64,000 bases of DNA from JBDREC01 sp043820105 [NCBI: Pseudomonadota bacterium]. Its GTDB lineage: Bacteria > Bdellovibrionota_F > JAHFAK01. The position numbers and the translations under genes were made by a program. Under the pieces are notes generated by a model. That model did no database searches, had not been told where the DNA came from, and saw only the letters and a program-made list of their open reading frames with translations. How positions within the stretch are numbered: position 1 is the stretch's first letter; each line of letters starts with the position of its first letter. The DNA is taken from positions 1 through 64,000 of the forward strand of contig JBDREC010000046.1 of NCBI GenBank assembly GCA_043820105.1. Direction: 5' to 3'. Below are positions 16,090 through 26,349 of this stretch, piece by piece.

Positions 16090-17796
16090 ATGAACACTGA
16101 AAATACTAATATTAAAGAAGAAACCGAAATTTCTACTTCTTCGTCAAACTTTATAAGAGACATTATTGACCGGGACCTTGAGACAAACAAATATGATGGA
16201 AGGGTTGTAACTCGCTTTCCCCCTGAACCTAATGGGTATTTGCATATTGGACATACAAAGGCTATTTGTTTGAGTTTTGGGATCGCTAAAGATTACAAAG
16301 GTCCCTGCCACTTAAGATTTGATGACACTAATCCAATAAAAGAAGAGCAGGAATATATTGATGCAATTATTGAAGATATTAAATGGCTTGGCTTTGATTG
16401 GGGTGAAAATCTTTTTTATGCGTCTGATTATTTTGATATGTTGTATGAATATGCAATAGAACTGATTAAAAAAAATGTAGCTTATGTGTGTGATCTTAGT
16501 CCAGAAGAAATTAGAGAGTATAGAGGAACCTTAACAAGTCCAGGAAAAGAGAGTCCATTTAGAAATAGATCTATTGAAGAGAATCTTGATCTTTTTGAAA
16601 GAATGAAAAATGGGGAGTTTAAAAATGGAGAAAGAACCTTAAGGGCAAAAATCGATATGAGCTCTGGCAATTTGAATATGAGAGATCCTGTTTTTTATAG
16701 AATCCTGCATGCACATCACCATAGAAGTGGTGATAAATGGTGTATATATCCAATGTACGATTATACTCATTGTGTTTCAGATTCTATTGAGCGCATTACT
16801 CACTCCCTTTGCACCTTAGAATTTGAAGATCATCGACCATTGTATGATTGGTTTCTTGAACAACTGGAGGTTTATAGATCCCAGCAAATTGAATTTGCCC
16901 GTTTAAACTTAACATCAACTGTAATGAGTAAAAGAAAACTATTAAAGCTTGTAAAAGAAAATTATGTTGATGGATGGGATGATCCTCGAATGCCAACTAT
17001 TTCAGGCCTTAGAAGAAGAGGCTTTACACCAGAATCAATTAAAGACTTTTGTGACCGTATTGGCGTAGCAAAAGCTAACAGCACAATTGATATCGCCTTA
17101 TTAAATCATTGTCTTCGTGAAGATTTAAATAAAAAAGCTAAGCGAGTTATGGCAGTTTTATATCCATTGAAACTTGTTATAACAAATTATCCTGACGACA
17201 AGGTTGAAGAGTTTGAAGCAATAAATAATCAGGAAGACGAAAGCATGGGTAAAAGACTCATACCTTTTTGTAAAGAACTATTTATCGAACAAAGCGACTT
17301 CATGTTAGAAGCTCCCAAAAAGTTTCATAGATTATCTCCTGGAAAAGAAGTTAGGTTGATGCACGCTTATTACATAAAATGTGAAAAAGTTATAATGGAT
17401 GAGGAAAGCGGTGAAATTAAAGAAATTCATTGTACTTATGACCCTGATACAAAAGGCGGTTGGTCAAATGATGGTAGAAAGGTGAAAGGCACTTTGCATT
17501 GGGTATCAGCAAGACACGCATTAGACGCTGAAGTTCGATTATATGAAAGCCTGCTTACAGCTGAAAACACTGATGAGATGGATGCTGAGAAGGATTTTAC
17601 GGATTATATAAATCCAGATTCAAAAAAGATTTTAACTAATTGTAAAGTAGAGCCCAGTTTAAAAGATTCTGAAATTTTATCAAATTATCAGTTTCTTAGA
17701 CAAGGCTATTTTTGTAAAGACAAAGATAATGGCTTAGTTTTTAATCAAACAGTGTCTTTGAAAGATTCCTGGGCAAAGATTGCCAATAAACAATAA
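16090..17796 (+). CDS. glnS: Glutaminyl-tRNA synthetase
   Basis: This class I synthetase charges tRNA-Gln. The HIGH-type motif is [15 protein letters not shown], followed by RFDDTNP; the KMSKS-type loop is VMSKRKL. The C-terminal anticodon-binding beta-barrel region begins near [14 protein letters not shown]. It is 568 residues long, close to the usual 550-580, and starts with a short Ser/Glu-rich N-terminal extension. GGAG lies 7 bp before the ATG. Having GlnRS means Gln-tRNA need not be made by the GatCAB route. Bacterial GlnRS is restricted to some lineages, including parts of the former Deltaproteobacteria. Confidence 0.96.
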   Translation: MNTENTNIKEETEISTSSSNFIRDIIDRDLETNKYDGRVVTRFPPEPNGYLHIGHTKAICLSFGIAKDYKGPCHLRFDDTNPIKEEQEYIDAIIEDIKWLGFDWGENLFYASDYFDMLYEYAIELIKKNVAYVCDLSPEEIREYRGTLTSPGKESPFRNRSIEENLDLFERMKNGEFKNGERTLRAKIDMSSGNLNMRDPVFYRILHAHHHRSGDKWCIYPMYDYTHCVSDSIERITHSLCTLEFEDHRPLYDWFLEQLEVYRSQQIEFARLNLTSTVMSKRKLLKLVKENYVDGWDDPRMPTISGLRRRGFTPESIKDFCDRIGVAKANSTIDIALLNHCLREDLNKKAKRVMAVLYPLKLVITNYPDDKVEEFEAINNQEDESMGKRLIPFCKELFIEQSDFMLEAPKKFHRLSPGKEVRLMHAYYIKCEKVIMDEESGEIKEIHCTYDPDTKGGWSNDGRKVKGTLHWVSARHALDAEVRLYESLLTAENTDEMDAEKDFTDYINPDSKKILTNCKVEPSLKDSEILSNYQFLRQGYFCKDKDNGLVFNQTVSLKDSWAKIANKQ

Positions 17797-17880
17797 AATA
17801 GTCTTTATCTTTTTCTAATTGACAAGGGCCAATTATGGTCATAATATTTTGATTTTAATTAACTAGTTAATGAGGTTATA

Positions 17881-18252
17881 ATGGTAAAAAATCGGGACAG
17901 TGACAAAAGGGAGACAACAAGGGTTCCGGTAAAACTTAGAGTTGATTACAAATGTAAAGATAATTTCTTGTTTGAATTTTCATCGAATTTAAGTCAGAAC
18001 GGAATTTTTGTTACAACAAACAAACCACTTGATCCTGGAACTCGCCTTGATGTTCAATTTAAACTTGAGGCAGATATGAGTGATGCTCATACAGTTAATG
18101 CTCTTGGAGAAGTCATTTGGGTAAATATCCCAAAAGATAAAAAAGGCAAAGCACTTGATGGACAGGTGGGCATGGGTATTCGATTCTTAAATTTAGATGA
18201 ACTTTCTAAAGATAAAATCAAAGCATTGGTAAAGCGTATTGCTGTTTTATAA
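17881..18252 (+). CDS. PilZ domain protein, probable c-di-GMP receptor
   Basis: The 123-residue protein is a single PilZ domain. Both binding motifs are present: RETTR (RxxxR, residues 10-14) and NLSQNGIF ((D/N)xSxxG). The overall pattern resembles the PilZ subfamily expanded in Myxococcus (TIGR02266). It would bind cyclic di-GMP and pass the signal to a partner. GAGG lies just before the ATG. The next gene, a DsbA-like lipoprotein, starts 25 bp later on the same strand. The target process cannot be told from the sequence. Confidence 0.85.
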   Translation: MVKNRDSDKRETTRVPVKLRVDYKCKDNFLFEFSSNLSQNGIFVTTNKPLDPGTRLDVQFKLEADMSDAHTVNALGEVIWVNIPKDKKGKALDGQVGMGIRFLNLDELSKDKIKALVKRIAVL

Positions 18253-18277
18253 ATAATAAAAAGATAGGAGTTATGAA

Positions 18278-19327
18278 ATGAAAAAGATACTATTCTTGCT
18301 TATCACAATTGGATTGTTTTTTGTGTTTTCCTGTGAGATCAAAAAAGAGGCAAATAAGCCTTCTGCTGTTAAACCTTCTGCCCCTACTGCTGTAGCAACT
18401 GGTGATGCAGCTATTGTTGATGGTGAAGCAATTTCTCTTGCTGAACTTGACAAAAACATTTCTTCAAAACTTTATAGATTTGAAGAAAGAATTTATTCTA
18501 TGAAAATTGAAGCTCTTGATGAAATTATCAATGAAAAGATAATTGAAAAAGAAGCACAAGCAAAAAATACTACACAAGAAAAACTTCTTGAAGAAGCTGC
18601 AAATAACATTAAAGTTGATCAAAAAGAATTAGATGAGTTTTATGAAAGATTTAAAAATAGACTTGCAGGAACTGAAGAAGAAAAAAAGGAAAGACTAACA
18701 GCAATCTTTAAAAGGAAAAAAGAAAGAGAAATAAAAACTCAGTTTATTGAAGAATTGAGAAAAAGTCATAAAATTGAAATATTACTAACACCTCCTCCTT
18801 TGCCAGTAGCTGACATAAAGGCAGAAGAATATAGTCCATATATTGGTAAAAAAGATGCTCCTGTTGAAATTATTGAATTTTCTGAATTTAAATGCCCATA
18901 TTGCAAAAAAGCAGCTAAAACAATTAAAGATGTTGCTGCAAAATTTAAAGATGAAGTTAAAGTGGTTTTTAGACATTTCCCAATTCCAAGTCATAAAGGT
19001 GCTTTTGAAGCAGCTGAAGCTTCAATGTGTGCAAATGACCAGGGAAAATTTTGGGAATATCATGATGTGCTTTTTGAGGGCAAGGGAGATTTTGATAAAG
19101 CAATGTTCGTAAAAATAGCTACAGATTTAAAGCTTGATATTAAGAAATTTGAAGCTTGCTATGATTCACATAAACATAAAGCAAACATTGAAAAAGATAG
19201 AACAGATGGCGAAAAGGCTGGTGTTAGCGGAACACCTGGTTTCTTCGTTAATAAAAAAGTTGTAGCTGGCGCAAGAGAAGCTGACTTTTTTGAAGATCTG
19301 ATTAACAGAGAATTAGGCAGAAAATAG
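18278..19327 (+). CDS. DsbA-family thiol oxidoreductase lipoprotein
   Basis: The N-terminus is a lipoprotein signal (FFVFSC, Cys19), so the protein is membrane-anchored outside the cytoplasm. Residues about 45-160 form a helical, Glu/Lys-rich region like the SurA N-terminal chaperone part. Residues about 180-349 are a thioredoxin-fold DsbA domain with CPYC at 206-209 and the cis-Pro loop GTPGFFV. It would introduce or reshuffle disulfides, or handle folding, in the periplasm. AGGAG precedes the ATG. Such fused forms are common in deltaproteobacteria-like genomes. The neighbouring genes do not name a substrate. Confidence 0.85.
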   Translation: MKKILFLLITIGLFFVFSCEIKKEANKPSAVKPSAPTAVATGDAAIVDGEAISLAELDKNISSKLYRFEERIYSMKIEALDEIINEKIIEKEAQAKNTTQEKLLEEAANNIKVDQKELDEFYERFKNRLAGTEEEKKERLTAIFKRKKEREIKTQFIEELRKSHKIEILLTPPPLPVADIKAEEYSPYIGKKDAPVEIIEFSEFKCPYCKKAAKTIKDVAAKFKDEVKVVFRHFPIPSHKGAFEAAEASMCANDQGKFWEYHDVLFEGKGDFDKAMFVKIATDLKLDIKKFEACYDSHKHKANIEKDRTDGEKAGVSGTPGFFVNKKVVAGAREADFFEDLINRELGRK

Positions 19328-19338
19328 GAAGTTTACAT

Positions 19339-19815
19339 ATGATAACTTTACCTGAAAATATTTATTTATTTAATTCATTGACTGATGATGAAATAAATAA
19401 AGTTAGCAACCTTGTTATCGAAACAGATTATAGAAAGAGTGATGTAATTTTGAAAAAAGGAGATTATGTCTCTGAAATTTACATTATTAAATCTGGATCA
19501 GTTAAAGTGCAATTGCCACAAGAAAAGACTTTGTTGAAAGAGGATGATCTTGTTACGATTTTAAAAAAAGGAGAGTGCTTTGGCGAACTTTCCTTTATTG
19601 ATTCTGGATCAGCTTCTGCTACAATTATTGCAAATCAAGATTCAATAATCTATTCCATTCAAAAAGAAGATTTTAAAAACTTTTTGCTTGAGAACCATGA
19701 TATTGAACGAAAGATTTACAACAATTTATTAATAACTCTTGTGAAAAGAGTTAGAAATACAACGCAAAATCTTGTGGGATCCAGATTTTTTATTTCCTCT
19801 TTCTTGACCTCATAA
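19339..19815 (+). CDS. Cyclic nucleotide-binding-domain protein without DNA-binding domain
   Basis: Residues about 8-125 form a cNMP-binding beta-roll (DVILKKGDYVSEIYIIKSGSVKV, FGELSFIDSG). The phosphate-binding cassette reads FGELSFIDSGSASATI, with Ser where cAMP binders have Arg before the final A-T, so canonical cyclic-nucleotide binding is doubtful. The C-terminus is a helix with no helix-turn-helix, so it is not a transcription factor. It starts 11 bp after the DsbA-like gene with AGGAAG as ribosome site, so the two are probably co-transcribed. Confidence 0.8.
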   Translation: MITLPENIYLFNSLTDDEINKVSNLVIETDYRKSDVILKKGDYVSEIYIIKSGSVKVQLPQEKTLLKEDDLVTILKKGECFGELSFIDSGSASATIIANQDSIIYSIQKEDFKNFLLENHDIERKIYNNLLITLVKRVRNTTQNLVGSRFFISSFLTS

Positions 19816-19886
19816 AACTGATCTGTTGACGAAAACCATTAATAATACTATAATAAAGCTATATAAAAATTAATAATAAATTTATT

Positions 19887-20090
19887 ATGAAATATTATAA
19901 AAAACTAATAAAATCAAAAAAAGGACAAACAGCTGTTGAATATGCACTAGCTACTATCCTTGGTTCCATTATTGCAATCTCAATGTATTTCTTAGTTGAT
20001 CTTAAACTTGAGGGATCAACTAATAATCGTAATATTTTAGAGATGTATTTTGGAAATATGGAGCATGTTGTTTGCAGGCCTTATCCTTAA
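19887..20090 (+). CDS. Flp-type / class III signal peptide small pilin-like protein
   Basis: The 67-residue protein begins with a basic stretch (KKLIKSKKG) followed by QTAVEYAL and a hydrophobic segment, the pattern of Flp pilins or class III signal peptides cut after Gly by a TadV-type peptidase. The C-terminal part is short and contains one Cys. No tad or flp assembly genes are adjacent. The ribosome site is weak. The pilin-like N-terminus is clear, but a role as a real pilus subunit is inferred. Confidence 0.7.
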   Translation: MKYYKKLIKSKKGQTAVEYALATILGSIIAISMYFLVDLKLEGSTNNRNILEMYFGNMEHVVCRPYP

Positions 20091-20094
20091 TAAT

Positions 20095-20137
20095 AATTCA
20101 AAATGCAAAATTCAAAATTCAAAATTTAGAATTCAAT
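20095..20137 (+). repeat. TTCAAAA heptamer tract after the Flp-like gene
   Basis: Repeats of AATTCAAAAT type (AAATGCAAAATTCAAAATTC and so on) start 5 bp after the stop codon. The tract resembles the tracts at 15984-16021 and 21931-21969. Confidence 0.75.
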
Positions 20138-20212
20138 TATTTGCTTGTTAATAATTTGTTTTATTAATATTATTTTTTTTTGAAATTTAAAATTATTAAC
20201 TGGAGCCTTTTT

Positions 20213-21931
20213 ATGTCACAACTTTCAGTTCTTGATTGGTCTATTATTATTGGATATATTGTTATCAGTTTAGCGGCTGGTCTTTTGATTGCAAGGCGTT
20301 TTAAGGGAGCTAAAAGTATAATCGGATACTTTGTAGCAAATAGATCTTTGCCTTGGTGGCTGGCTGGCATTTCAATGATAGCATCCTCTTTTGCAATTGA
20401 TACTCCTTTAGGAATTACTGGTATGGTAGCTAGCCATGGTATTCAAGGAGTTTGGTTTGCATGGGCTTTCATAATAGGTGGTACAGGTGCATTGTCAGCT
20501 TTCTTTTTTGCTTTTATGCTTAGAAGATCTGAAGTTATTACGTCAGCTGAGCTTATTGAATTGAGATATTCTGGAAAAGGCGCAGCTTTCTTAAGACTAT
20601 TTAAAGCTATTTTTATTGGTATAGTTGCAAATGCTTTAACTTTAGGATGGGTAATGAAGGCTGTTACAACTTTTGGAGAAGTTGGATTTGGATACAACCC
20701 TATGTTGATTCTTGCGGTAATTTTAGCTATAACTCTTGTGTATACAACAGTTTCTGGTATGTGGGGAATTGTTGCAACTGACGTTTTGCAATATGCAATT
20801 TCACTTTTTGGTGTAATTGCTCTGGCAGTTTACGCTATTAAATATGTTGGTGGAATTGATGGCCTTGTAGAAGGTATAAATGCCAGATATGGTCTTGAAG
20901 AAGGTACAAAAAGATTAAACTTTATTCCTAGAATTGATTCATCTTTTTTTCATATGTTTATTGTATTTGTGACTCTAAAGTGGTGGGCCGATCCTCCAAA
21001 TGCAATCTTGCAAAGAATTGTTTCTTCAAAAAATGAGAAGCATGCTTCTTTGGCAACCTTAATATTTTCAATTGGGCAATTTGCTATTAATTATTGGCCA
21101 ATGATACTGGTTGCTCTTGTTTCTTTGATTGTATATCCAAATTTACCTAAATCTGAAGCAGAAAAAGGATATGTTTTATTAATTTTCAAGTTATTACCTT
21201 CTGGAATGCTGGGAATTGTGCTTGCAGCGATGATTGCAGCTTTAATGTCAACAATTGATACTCACATTAATATGGGCGCTTCTTATATTGTTAATGATAT
21301 ATATAAAAGATTTATTAACCCAGAAGGCGATGAAAAGCATTATGTTTTGGTTTCAAGGATAGCCACAGTTTTAATGTTATTAATCGCTGTTGTTATAGCC
21401 ATGAACTTAGATTCAGTTAAATCTGCATGGTATTGGCTATCAATGCTTTTAGCTGGTTATGGCTTTGTTACTGTTATCAGATGGTTTTGGTGGAGGCTTA
21501 ATGCCTGGTCAGAAATTGTATGCATGCTAACATCTTTTCTTGGAACAATCTTGGCGAAATATGTTTTTAATTTTAGTACTTTTGGATGGAGATTCATATT
21601 TGTCGTTGTTTTCTCCTTGAGCCTAACAGTGATTGCTACTTTTTTAACAAAGCCATCTTCAAAAGAAGTGCTATTAAATTTTTGTAAATTAGTTAGACCT
21701 TTTCCAACTTTCTGGGGTCCCATTGTTAAAGAAAACCCAGATCTTGGATGGAATCCTTTTTTTGGAAAAACACTTTCCATGTGGTTAATGGGAGTTGTAA
21801 TGATTTTTTCAATTTGCTTTGGAACAGGGCATCTAGTATTTACAAATTACTTATATGCAATAATTTTATATGGAATAGCTTCATTCTTTGGAATTATTAT
21901 TTACAAAATGTGGCCAGAAACACTTGAATAA
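20213..21931 (+). CDS. Sodium:solute symporter family transporter (SSS)
   Basis: About 13-15 membrane segments span 572 residues. The family core is visible: LDWSIIIGYIVISLAAGLL, the ANRSLPWWLAGISMIASSFA loop (Na2-site region), SAELIELRYSGKGAAFLR and AAMIAALMSTIDTHINMGASYIVNDIY. The closest described types are Na+-driven sugar, proline or vitamin carriers; the substrate cannot be assigned. The ATG at 20213 is chosen because GGAG lies 8 bp upstream and the first membrane segment follows directly. It is monocistronic, flanked by heptamer tracts on both sides. Confidence 0.88.
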   Translation: MSQLSVLDWSIIIGYIVISLAAGLLIARRFKGAKSIIGYFVANRSLPWWLAGISMIASSFAIDTPLGITGMVASHGIQGVWFAWAFIIGGTGALSAFFFAFMLRRSEVITSAELIELRYSGKGAAFLRLFKAIFIGIVANALTLGWVMKAVTTFGEVGFGYNPMLILAVILAITLVYTTVSGMWGIVATDVLQYAISLFGVIALAVYAIKYVGGIDGLVEGINARYGLEEGTKRLNFIPRIDSSFFHMFIVFVTLKWWADPPNAILQRIVSSKNEKHASLATLIFSIGQFAINYWPMILVALVSLIVYPNLPKSEAEKGYVLLIFKLLPSGMLGIVLAAMIAALMSTIDTHINMGASYIVNDIYKRFINPEGDEKHYVLVSRIATVLMLLIAVVIAMNLDSVKSAWYWLSMLLAGYGFVTVIRWFWWRLNAWSEIVCMLTSFLGTILAKYVFNFSTFGWRFIFVVVFSLSLTVIATFLTKPSSKEVLLNFCKLVRPFPTFWGPIVKENPDLGWNPFFGKTLSMWLMGVVMIFSICFGTGHLVFTNYLYAIILYGIASFFGIIIYKMWPETLE

Positions 21932-21969
21932 ATTCAAAATTCAAAATTCAAGATTCAAAATTCAAAATA
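21931..21969 (+). repeat. TTCAAAA heptamer tract after the symporter gene
   Basis: Five to six AATTCAAA-type heptamers begin at the stop codon of the symporter gene. One unit is changed to TTCAAGA. This is the third tract of this unit following a stop codon within 6 kb. Confidence 0.8.
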
Positions 21970-22044
21970 TAAATGAACGTTTGCATTTTAAATTTTTAAA
22001 TATTAATTATATAAACGATTTTTTAAAGTTTTAAAGAGGTAAAA

Positions 22045-23337
22045 ATGTCAGAAGATAAAATGGAAAAACTGGTTTCATTGTGTAAAAGACGCGGATATAT
22101 ATTTCAATCAAGTGAAATTTATGGTGGTATTAATAGTTGTTATGATTATGGTCCACTTGGGATAGAATTAAAAAATAACTTAAAGCGCTATTGGTGGGAA
22201 TCTATGGTGCATAGAAGAGATGATATAGAAGGTATTGATGCTTCTATTTTAATGCATCCTAAGGTTTGGAAAGCTTCTGGTCATATAGATGGTTTTACTG
22301 ATCCTTTAATTGATTGTAAAAAATGCAAAAATAGATTTAAAGCAGAAGACCTTAAAAGCAATGAGCAGTGTCCAAAATGTGGAGGTGAATTGACTGAGCC
22401 TAGGAATTTTAATCTAATGTTTAAAACTTTTATGGGACCAGTTGAAGAGGATGCAAATGTTGTTTATCTTAGACCTGAAACAGCTCAAGGTATTTATGTA
22501 AACTTTTTAAATGTTTTAAATGCCTCAAGACAAAAGCTTCCTTTTGGAATTGCTCAAATTGGAAAAGCCTTTAGAAATGAAATTACTCCTGGAAACTTTA
22601 TCTTTAGAACAAGAGAATTCGAACAAATGGAAATGCAATTTTTCATTAATCCAAAAGATGATGAAAAATGGTTTGAATACTGGAAAGCTCAAAGGCTTGA
22701 ATGGTTTAAATCTCTTGGTCTAAAAGAAGAAAAATTAAGATATAATGAACATGGTCCTACTGAACTGGCTCACTACGCAAAGGCAGCCTTTGATATCCAA
22801 TATAAGTTTCCTTTTGGATGGCAAGAAGTTGAAGGTATTCATAATAGATCTGACTTTGATCTGACACAGCATATGAAATTTTCTAATAAAAAACTTAATT
22901 ATTTTGATGAAAAAGCTAAAGAAAAATACGTGCCTTATATTATAGAAACCTCAATCGGGTGCGATAGAACCTTATTGACTTTGCTCGTTGATGCCTATGA
23001 AGAAGAGGGTGAAAGAGTTGTTTTAAAACTTCATCCAAAACTTGCTCCTTATCAAGTTGCAGTTTTTCCTTTAATTAATAAAGAAGGTATGCCAGAGGCT
23101 GCTGTAAAGATATATGATGAGGCAAAGAAAAAGTTTAAAGCCTTTTATGATACCTCTGGTGCCATTGGAAGAAGATACAGAAGGCAAGATGAAGCTGGAA
23201 CTCCATTCTGTATTACCATTGACGCAGATACGGTTAAAGATGGTTCTGTTACATTACGCGAAAGAGATTCGATGGAACAAGGTCGCTTTTCAGTAGAAGA
23301 AGCTTTTGAAAAGATAAGTAAGGCTTCTACTATTTAA
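22045..23337 (+). CDS. glyQS: Glycyl-tRNA synthetase, single-chain (alpha2) type
   Basis: This is a class II synthetase of the dimeric type found in eukaryotes, archaea and several bacterial phyla, not the alpha2beta2 form of most proteobacteria. Visible are the start [21 protein letters not shown], a CxxC zinc-like pair (CKKC, CPKC), motif 2 region [19 protein letters not shown] and motif 3 region [19 protein letters not shown]. The anticodon-binding domain starts near [15 protein letters not shown] lies about 7 bp before the ATG. Convergent with mazG, with only 5 bp between stops. Confidence 0.95.
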   Translation: MSEDKMEKLVSLCKRRGYIFQSSEIYGGINSCYDYGPLGIELKNNLKRYWWESMVHRRDDIEGIDASILMHPKVWKASGHIDGFTDPLIDCKKCKNRFKAEDLKSNEQCPKCGGELTEPRNFNLMFKTFMGPVEEDANVVYLRPETAQGIYVNFLNVLNASRQKLPFGIAQIGKAFRNEITPGNFIFRTREFEQMEMQFFINPKDDEKWFEYWKAQRLEWFKSLGLKEEKLRYNEHGPTELAHYAKAAFDIQYKFPFGWQEVEGIHNRSDFDLTQHMKFSNKKLNYFDEKAKEKYVPYIIETSIGCDRTLLTLLVDAYEEEGERVVLKLHPKLAPYQVAVFPLINKEGMPEAAVKIYDEAKKKFKAFYDTSGAIGRRYRRQDEAGTPFCITIDADTVKDGSVTLRERDSMEQGRFSVEEAFEKISKASTI

Positions 23338-23342
23338 ACTTT

Positions 23343-24110
23343 TTACTCAAACTTCTTTGCTTCTTGCCAGAGCTCTTCCATTTTATCAAGTGATAATTCA
23401 TGAATATCTAGGTTTTTATTGCGGCAGGTATCTTCAATATAATGAAAACGTTTTATGAATTTATTGATGGTATGATTTAATCCCATTTCTGGGTCTAATT
23501 TAAGATGCCTTGAAAGGTTAACTAAGACCATTAGCATGTCACCAATTTCATGTTCAATTTCTTTTAGGTCATTTTTTTTAAGGCTTTCTTTTAATTCTTC
23601 ATATTCTTCTTCTAATTTCGATAAAATATCATCTGCTTTTTCCCAGTCAAAGCCTACATTGGCCGCTTTTTCAGTAACCCTGTATGCCCTAAGCAGTGCT
23701 GGAAGCTCTTTTGGGACACCACCAATAATGGATTTCTTGTTTTCTTTTTTTGCTTTTATTGCTGCCCAGTTTTTTAATACCTTTTCTGGCGTGTCTGCTT
23801 TTTCATTTCCAAAGACATGTGGGTGTCTTCTTGTGAGTTTGTCAGCGATGCTATTAACCACGTCATCTATTGTAAAATCGCCATTTTCAGCTGCGATTTG
23901 TGCTTGGAAAATTATTTGAAGTAATAAGTCTCCCAATTCTTCACAATGTTTTTCTCTATCCTTACCTTCCATTGTTTCTAAAACTTCATATGTTTCTTCA
24001 ATGAGGTATTTTCTTAAGGTTAATAGAGTTTGTTTTTGATCCCAGGGGCAACCATCAGGAATCCTAAGTGTTTTCATTATATTGACAAGTTTGTTGAAAC
24101 TTTCAGACAT
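23343..24110 (-). CDS. mazG: Nucleoside triphosphate pyrophosphohydrolase MazG
   Basis: The enzyme hydrolyses NTPs to NMP and pyrophosphate and cleans the nucleotide pool. Two tandem MazG domains are visible: CPWDQKQTLLTLRKYLIEETYEVLE with HCEELGDLLLQIIF in the first, and EEEYEELKE with EIGDMLMVLVN in the second. The ATG at 24110 is preferred over 24176 because it starts 14 bp after the add stop and gives a typical MazG length (about 255 residues). It is the last gene of parA-add-mazG, so purine salvage and pool cleaning are co-expressed. Confidence 0.92.
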   Translation of the reverse strand: MSESFNKLVNIMKTLRIPDGCPWDQKQTLLTLRKYLIEETYEVLETMEGKDREKHCEELGDLLLQIIFQAQIAAENGDFTIDDVVNSIADKLTRRHPHVFGNEKADTPEKVLKNWAAIKAKKENKKSIIGGVPKELPALLRAYRVTEKAANVGFDWEKADDILSKLEEEYEELKESLKKNDLKEIEHEIGDMLMVLVNLSRHLKLDPEMGLNHTINKFIKRFHYIEDTCRNKNLDIHELSLDKMEELWQEAKKFE

Positions 24111-24123
24111 GAAGTTTTGCCTT

Positions 24124-25224
24124 TTATACAGAGAGTTTGGATTTTTTTCGCTTAGAATCAAGTTTTTCAATACCAAATTCTTTCATATATATCTTGTCAA
24201 GTTTCTTGAGTTCATCAAGAACTGACAATAGTAGTGTAACTTTTTCATGATGAGACAAAAACGCTGATTTGCATGAATCAATAATTATTTTCTTTAAATC
24301 CTCATAGGAGAAATTATATTTTTCATGTGCCAATAAGAATTCATCAGTCATTGTTGTATCTGAAATGAGGCGATTATCTGTGTTTAAGGTTACTCTTAAA
24401 CCATAATCATAGAAAAATCTAAGTGGATGCATATCAAAGTTTTTAACAGAATTGGTTTGTATATTGCTTGTTAAGCATATTTCTAAAGGGATTCTATGGT
24501 CATTAACATAATTTAATAAGTCCCCATCTTCTTTTAGTCTGATTCCATGCCCAATTCTATGTGCTCCACAGTAATGTATGGCTTGAGCTATACTTGCAGG
24601 ACCATAAGCTTCTCCAGCATGAATTGTAACATTAACATTATTATTTAAAACAAGATAAAATGCCTCTTTATGCTGTTTTGCAGGATAGTCTTCTTCAGCT
24701 CCAGCTAAGTCAAAACCCAGGACACCTTTATTTTTGTAGGCAACACAGAGTTCAGCAAGTTTTACTGAAATATCTGGATTCATATTTCTTATGCCACAAA
24801 TAATAACACCAGTTTTTATGTTGTATTTTCTTTCGGCTTTTACAAGACCTGCTAGGACTGCATCTACAATTGCAGCTAGATTTAAACCTTTTTCTTGATG
24901 TAAAATTGGAGCATATCTAACTTCAAGATAGCGGATATTTTCAAGGGCAGCGTCTTCTGCTAATTCAAAAGCTACTCGTTTTAACGCATCTTCAGTTTGC
25001 AATACACTACAGGTAATGCTAAAAGCTTTAAGATATTCTTCCAGCGACTCAACCTTATCCATTACTAAGTGCTTTTTTAGGTCTTCTTCATTATAGGCAG
25101 GTAATTCAACATCATGTTCTTTGGCAATATCAAGGATTGTTGATACTCTTAAAGAGCCATCTAAATGGCAATGAAGGTCAGTTTTTGGAAGTTTCTTTAT
25201 AAATTCATATGTTAGTTTTGACAT
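24124..25224 (-). CDS. add: Adenosine deaminase
   Basis: It converts adenosine (or deoxyadenosine) to inosine using one zinc. Ligand and catalytic motifs are present: DLHCHLDGS, HAGE, HRIGHGIRL, SNIQTNSV and LNTDNRLIS. The last has TDN where many members have TDD, a form also seen in other bacterial Add proteins. AGGAGGAG precedes the ATG, and the first 20 bp overlap the end of the ParA gene, so the genes are translationally coupled. mazG follows 14 bp downstream. Confidence 0.93.
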   Translation of the reverse strand: MSKLTYEFIKKLPKTDLHCHLDGSLRVSTILDIAKEHDVELPAYNEEDLKKHLVMDKVESLEEYLKAFSITCSVLQTEDALKRVAFELAEDAALENIRYLEVRYAPILHQEKGLNLAAIVDAVLAGLVKAERKYNIKTGVIICGIRNMNPDISVKLAELCVAYKNKGVLGFDLAGAEEDYPAKQHKEAFYLVLNNNVNVTIHAGEAYGPASIAQAIHYCGAHRIGHGIRLKEDGDLLNYVNDHRIPLEICLTSNIQTNSVKNFDMHPLRFFYDYGLRVTLNTDNRLISDTTMTDEFLLAHEKYNFSYEDLKKIIIDSCKSAFLSHHEKVTLLLSVLDELKKLDKIYMKEFGIEKLDSKRKKSKLSV

Positions 25225-26272
25225 CTATTTTCTCCTCCTGGACTATTACTGAGTTGACAAGGCGGTTGTAGTCAATTGCACCTGTACAATTGGGGTCATA
25301 TTCAAAGATGGACATTTTTTTTGCTGGAGCTTCTCTGAGCCTTGTGTTTATTCTTATTGGTCTAAAGACCTTATCTTCAAAGTGATTGTTTAAATATGAA
25401 ACAACTTCAAAGGAAATTCTATTTCTTACATCATAAAATGTTGGAATTATTCCTATTACTTCAGAATGGTGACCGTGTAGTCTGTTTAACTTTTTGATAG
25501 ATTCAAGTGCTTGTTTAACTCCAACAAGTGATAAATAATCACAGCTAACAGGAATTAAAACCTCTTCAGCGTATAACAATGCATTTTGGTTTAATAAGCT
25601 TAGTGATGGAGGACAATCTAATATTACGTAATCATAGTTTCTTATATTTTTTAATCTATCTGTCAGGACCTTTTCTCTTTTTTCAAATGGAACTAGTTTA
25701 ATTTCTGCTTCAGCTAAAGTTTCATTTGATAGAACAATATCTAATTTATCACTAACTGATATAATACAATCTTCAATGGGAACATTATCAACTAAAACAT
25801 CGTACATGTTTTTTCGCCAGGTTATTCCAAGACTTTCACCAACATTGCCCTGGGCGTCCATATCAATCAACAATACTTTTTTATCTTTACCTGCAAGGCC
25901 TGCAGCCAGGTTTATTGATGTTGTAGTTTTGCCAGTTCCACCTTTATGATTTAATACTGCAATTTTTCTTGTTTTATGCCCTTCAGGGACAACTCTTGCA
26001 TGTTGGGAAAAAAATGATTTTCTGCAATCAGGGTTACAAAAGTAATGAGTTTTATCAGGAGTATTAGCAATTTGTGCTATTGTTAAAACTTGAGTTTCTT
26101 TTGAACAAAAGTCGCATCTTACGGTGTTTACTGATTGTATTGCAGGTTCTTTGCATTTTATGGAACAAAAATATTTAATATTTCCATTGTCTCTGCTCAC
26201 TTGATAATTAAATTTAACCAAGAAGTCTTTACCGCAATTATAGCATTGTTGCAACTGGCCTTGATGCATCAT
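25205..26272 (-). CDS. ParA/Soj-type ATPase with N-terminal double zinc-finger region
   Basis: Residues about 105-355 are a ParA ATPase: deviant Walker A NHKGGTGKTTT, VLLIDMDAQGN, and YVILDCPPSLS. The N-terminal 100 residues hold two treble-clef/TRASH-like cysteine clusters: CYNCGKDF...YFCSIKCK and CDFCSKET...YFCNPDCRKSFF. ParA proteins position DNA or protein cargo on the nucleoid with a ParB-type partner, but no parB or parS is adjacent. It heads an operon with add and mazG, so a role outside chromosome segregation is possible. AGGAG lies 10 bp before the ATG. Confidence 0.85.
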   Translation of the reverse strand: MMHQGQLQQCYNCGKDFLVKFNYQVSRDNGNIKYFCSIKCKEPAIQSVNTVRCDFCSKETQVLTIAQIANTPDKTHYFCNPDCRKSFFSQHARVVPEGHKTRKIAVLNHKGGTGKTTTSINLAAGLAGKDKKVLLIDMDAQGNVGESLGITWRKNMYDVLVDNVPIEDCIISVSDKLDIVLSNETLAEAEIKLVPFEKREKVLTDRLKNIRNYDYVILDCPPSLSLLNQNALLYAEEVLIPVSCDYLSLVGVKQALESIKKLNRLHGHHSEVIGIIPTFYDVRNRISFEVVSYLNNHFEDKVFRPIRINTRLREAPAKKMSIFEYDPNCTGAIDYNRLVNSVIVQEEKIDVKTNI

Positions 26273-26349
26273 GGACTTTTATCTCCTATATAAATTCGAG
26301 GATCGCATCAAACTAGTTATAATCTGCTAAAAGTCAAGAAAGGAAATGT

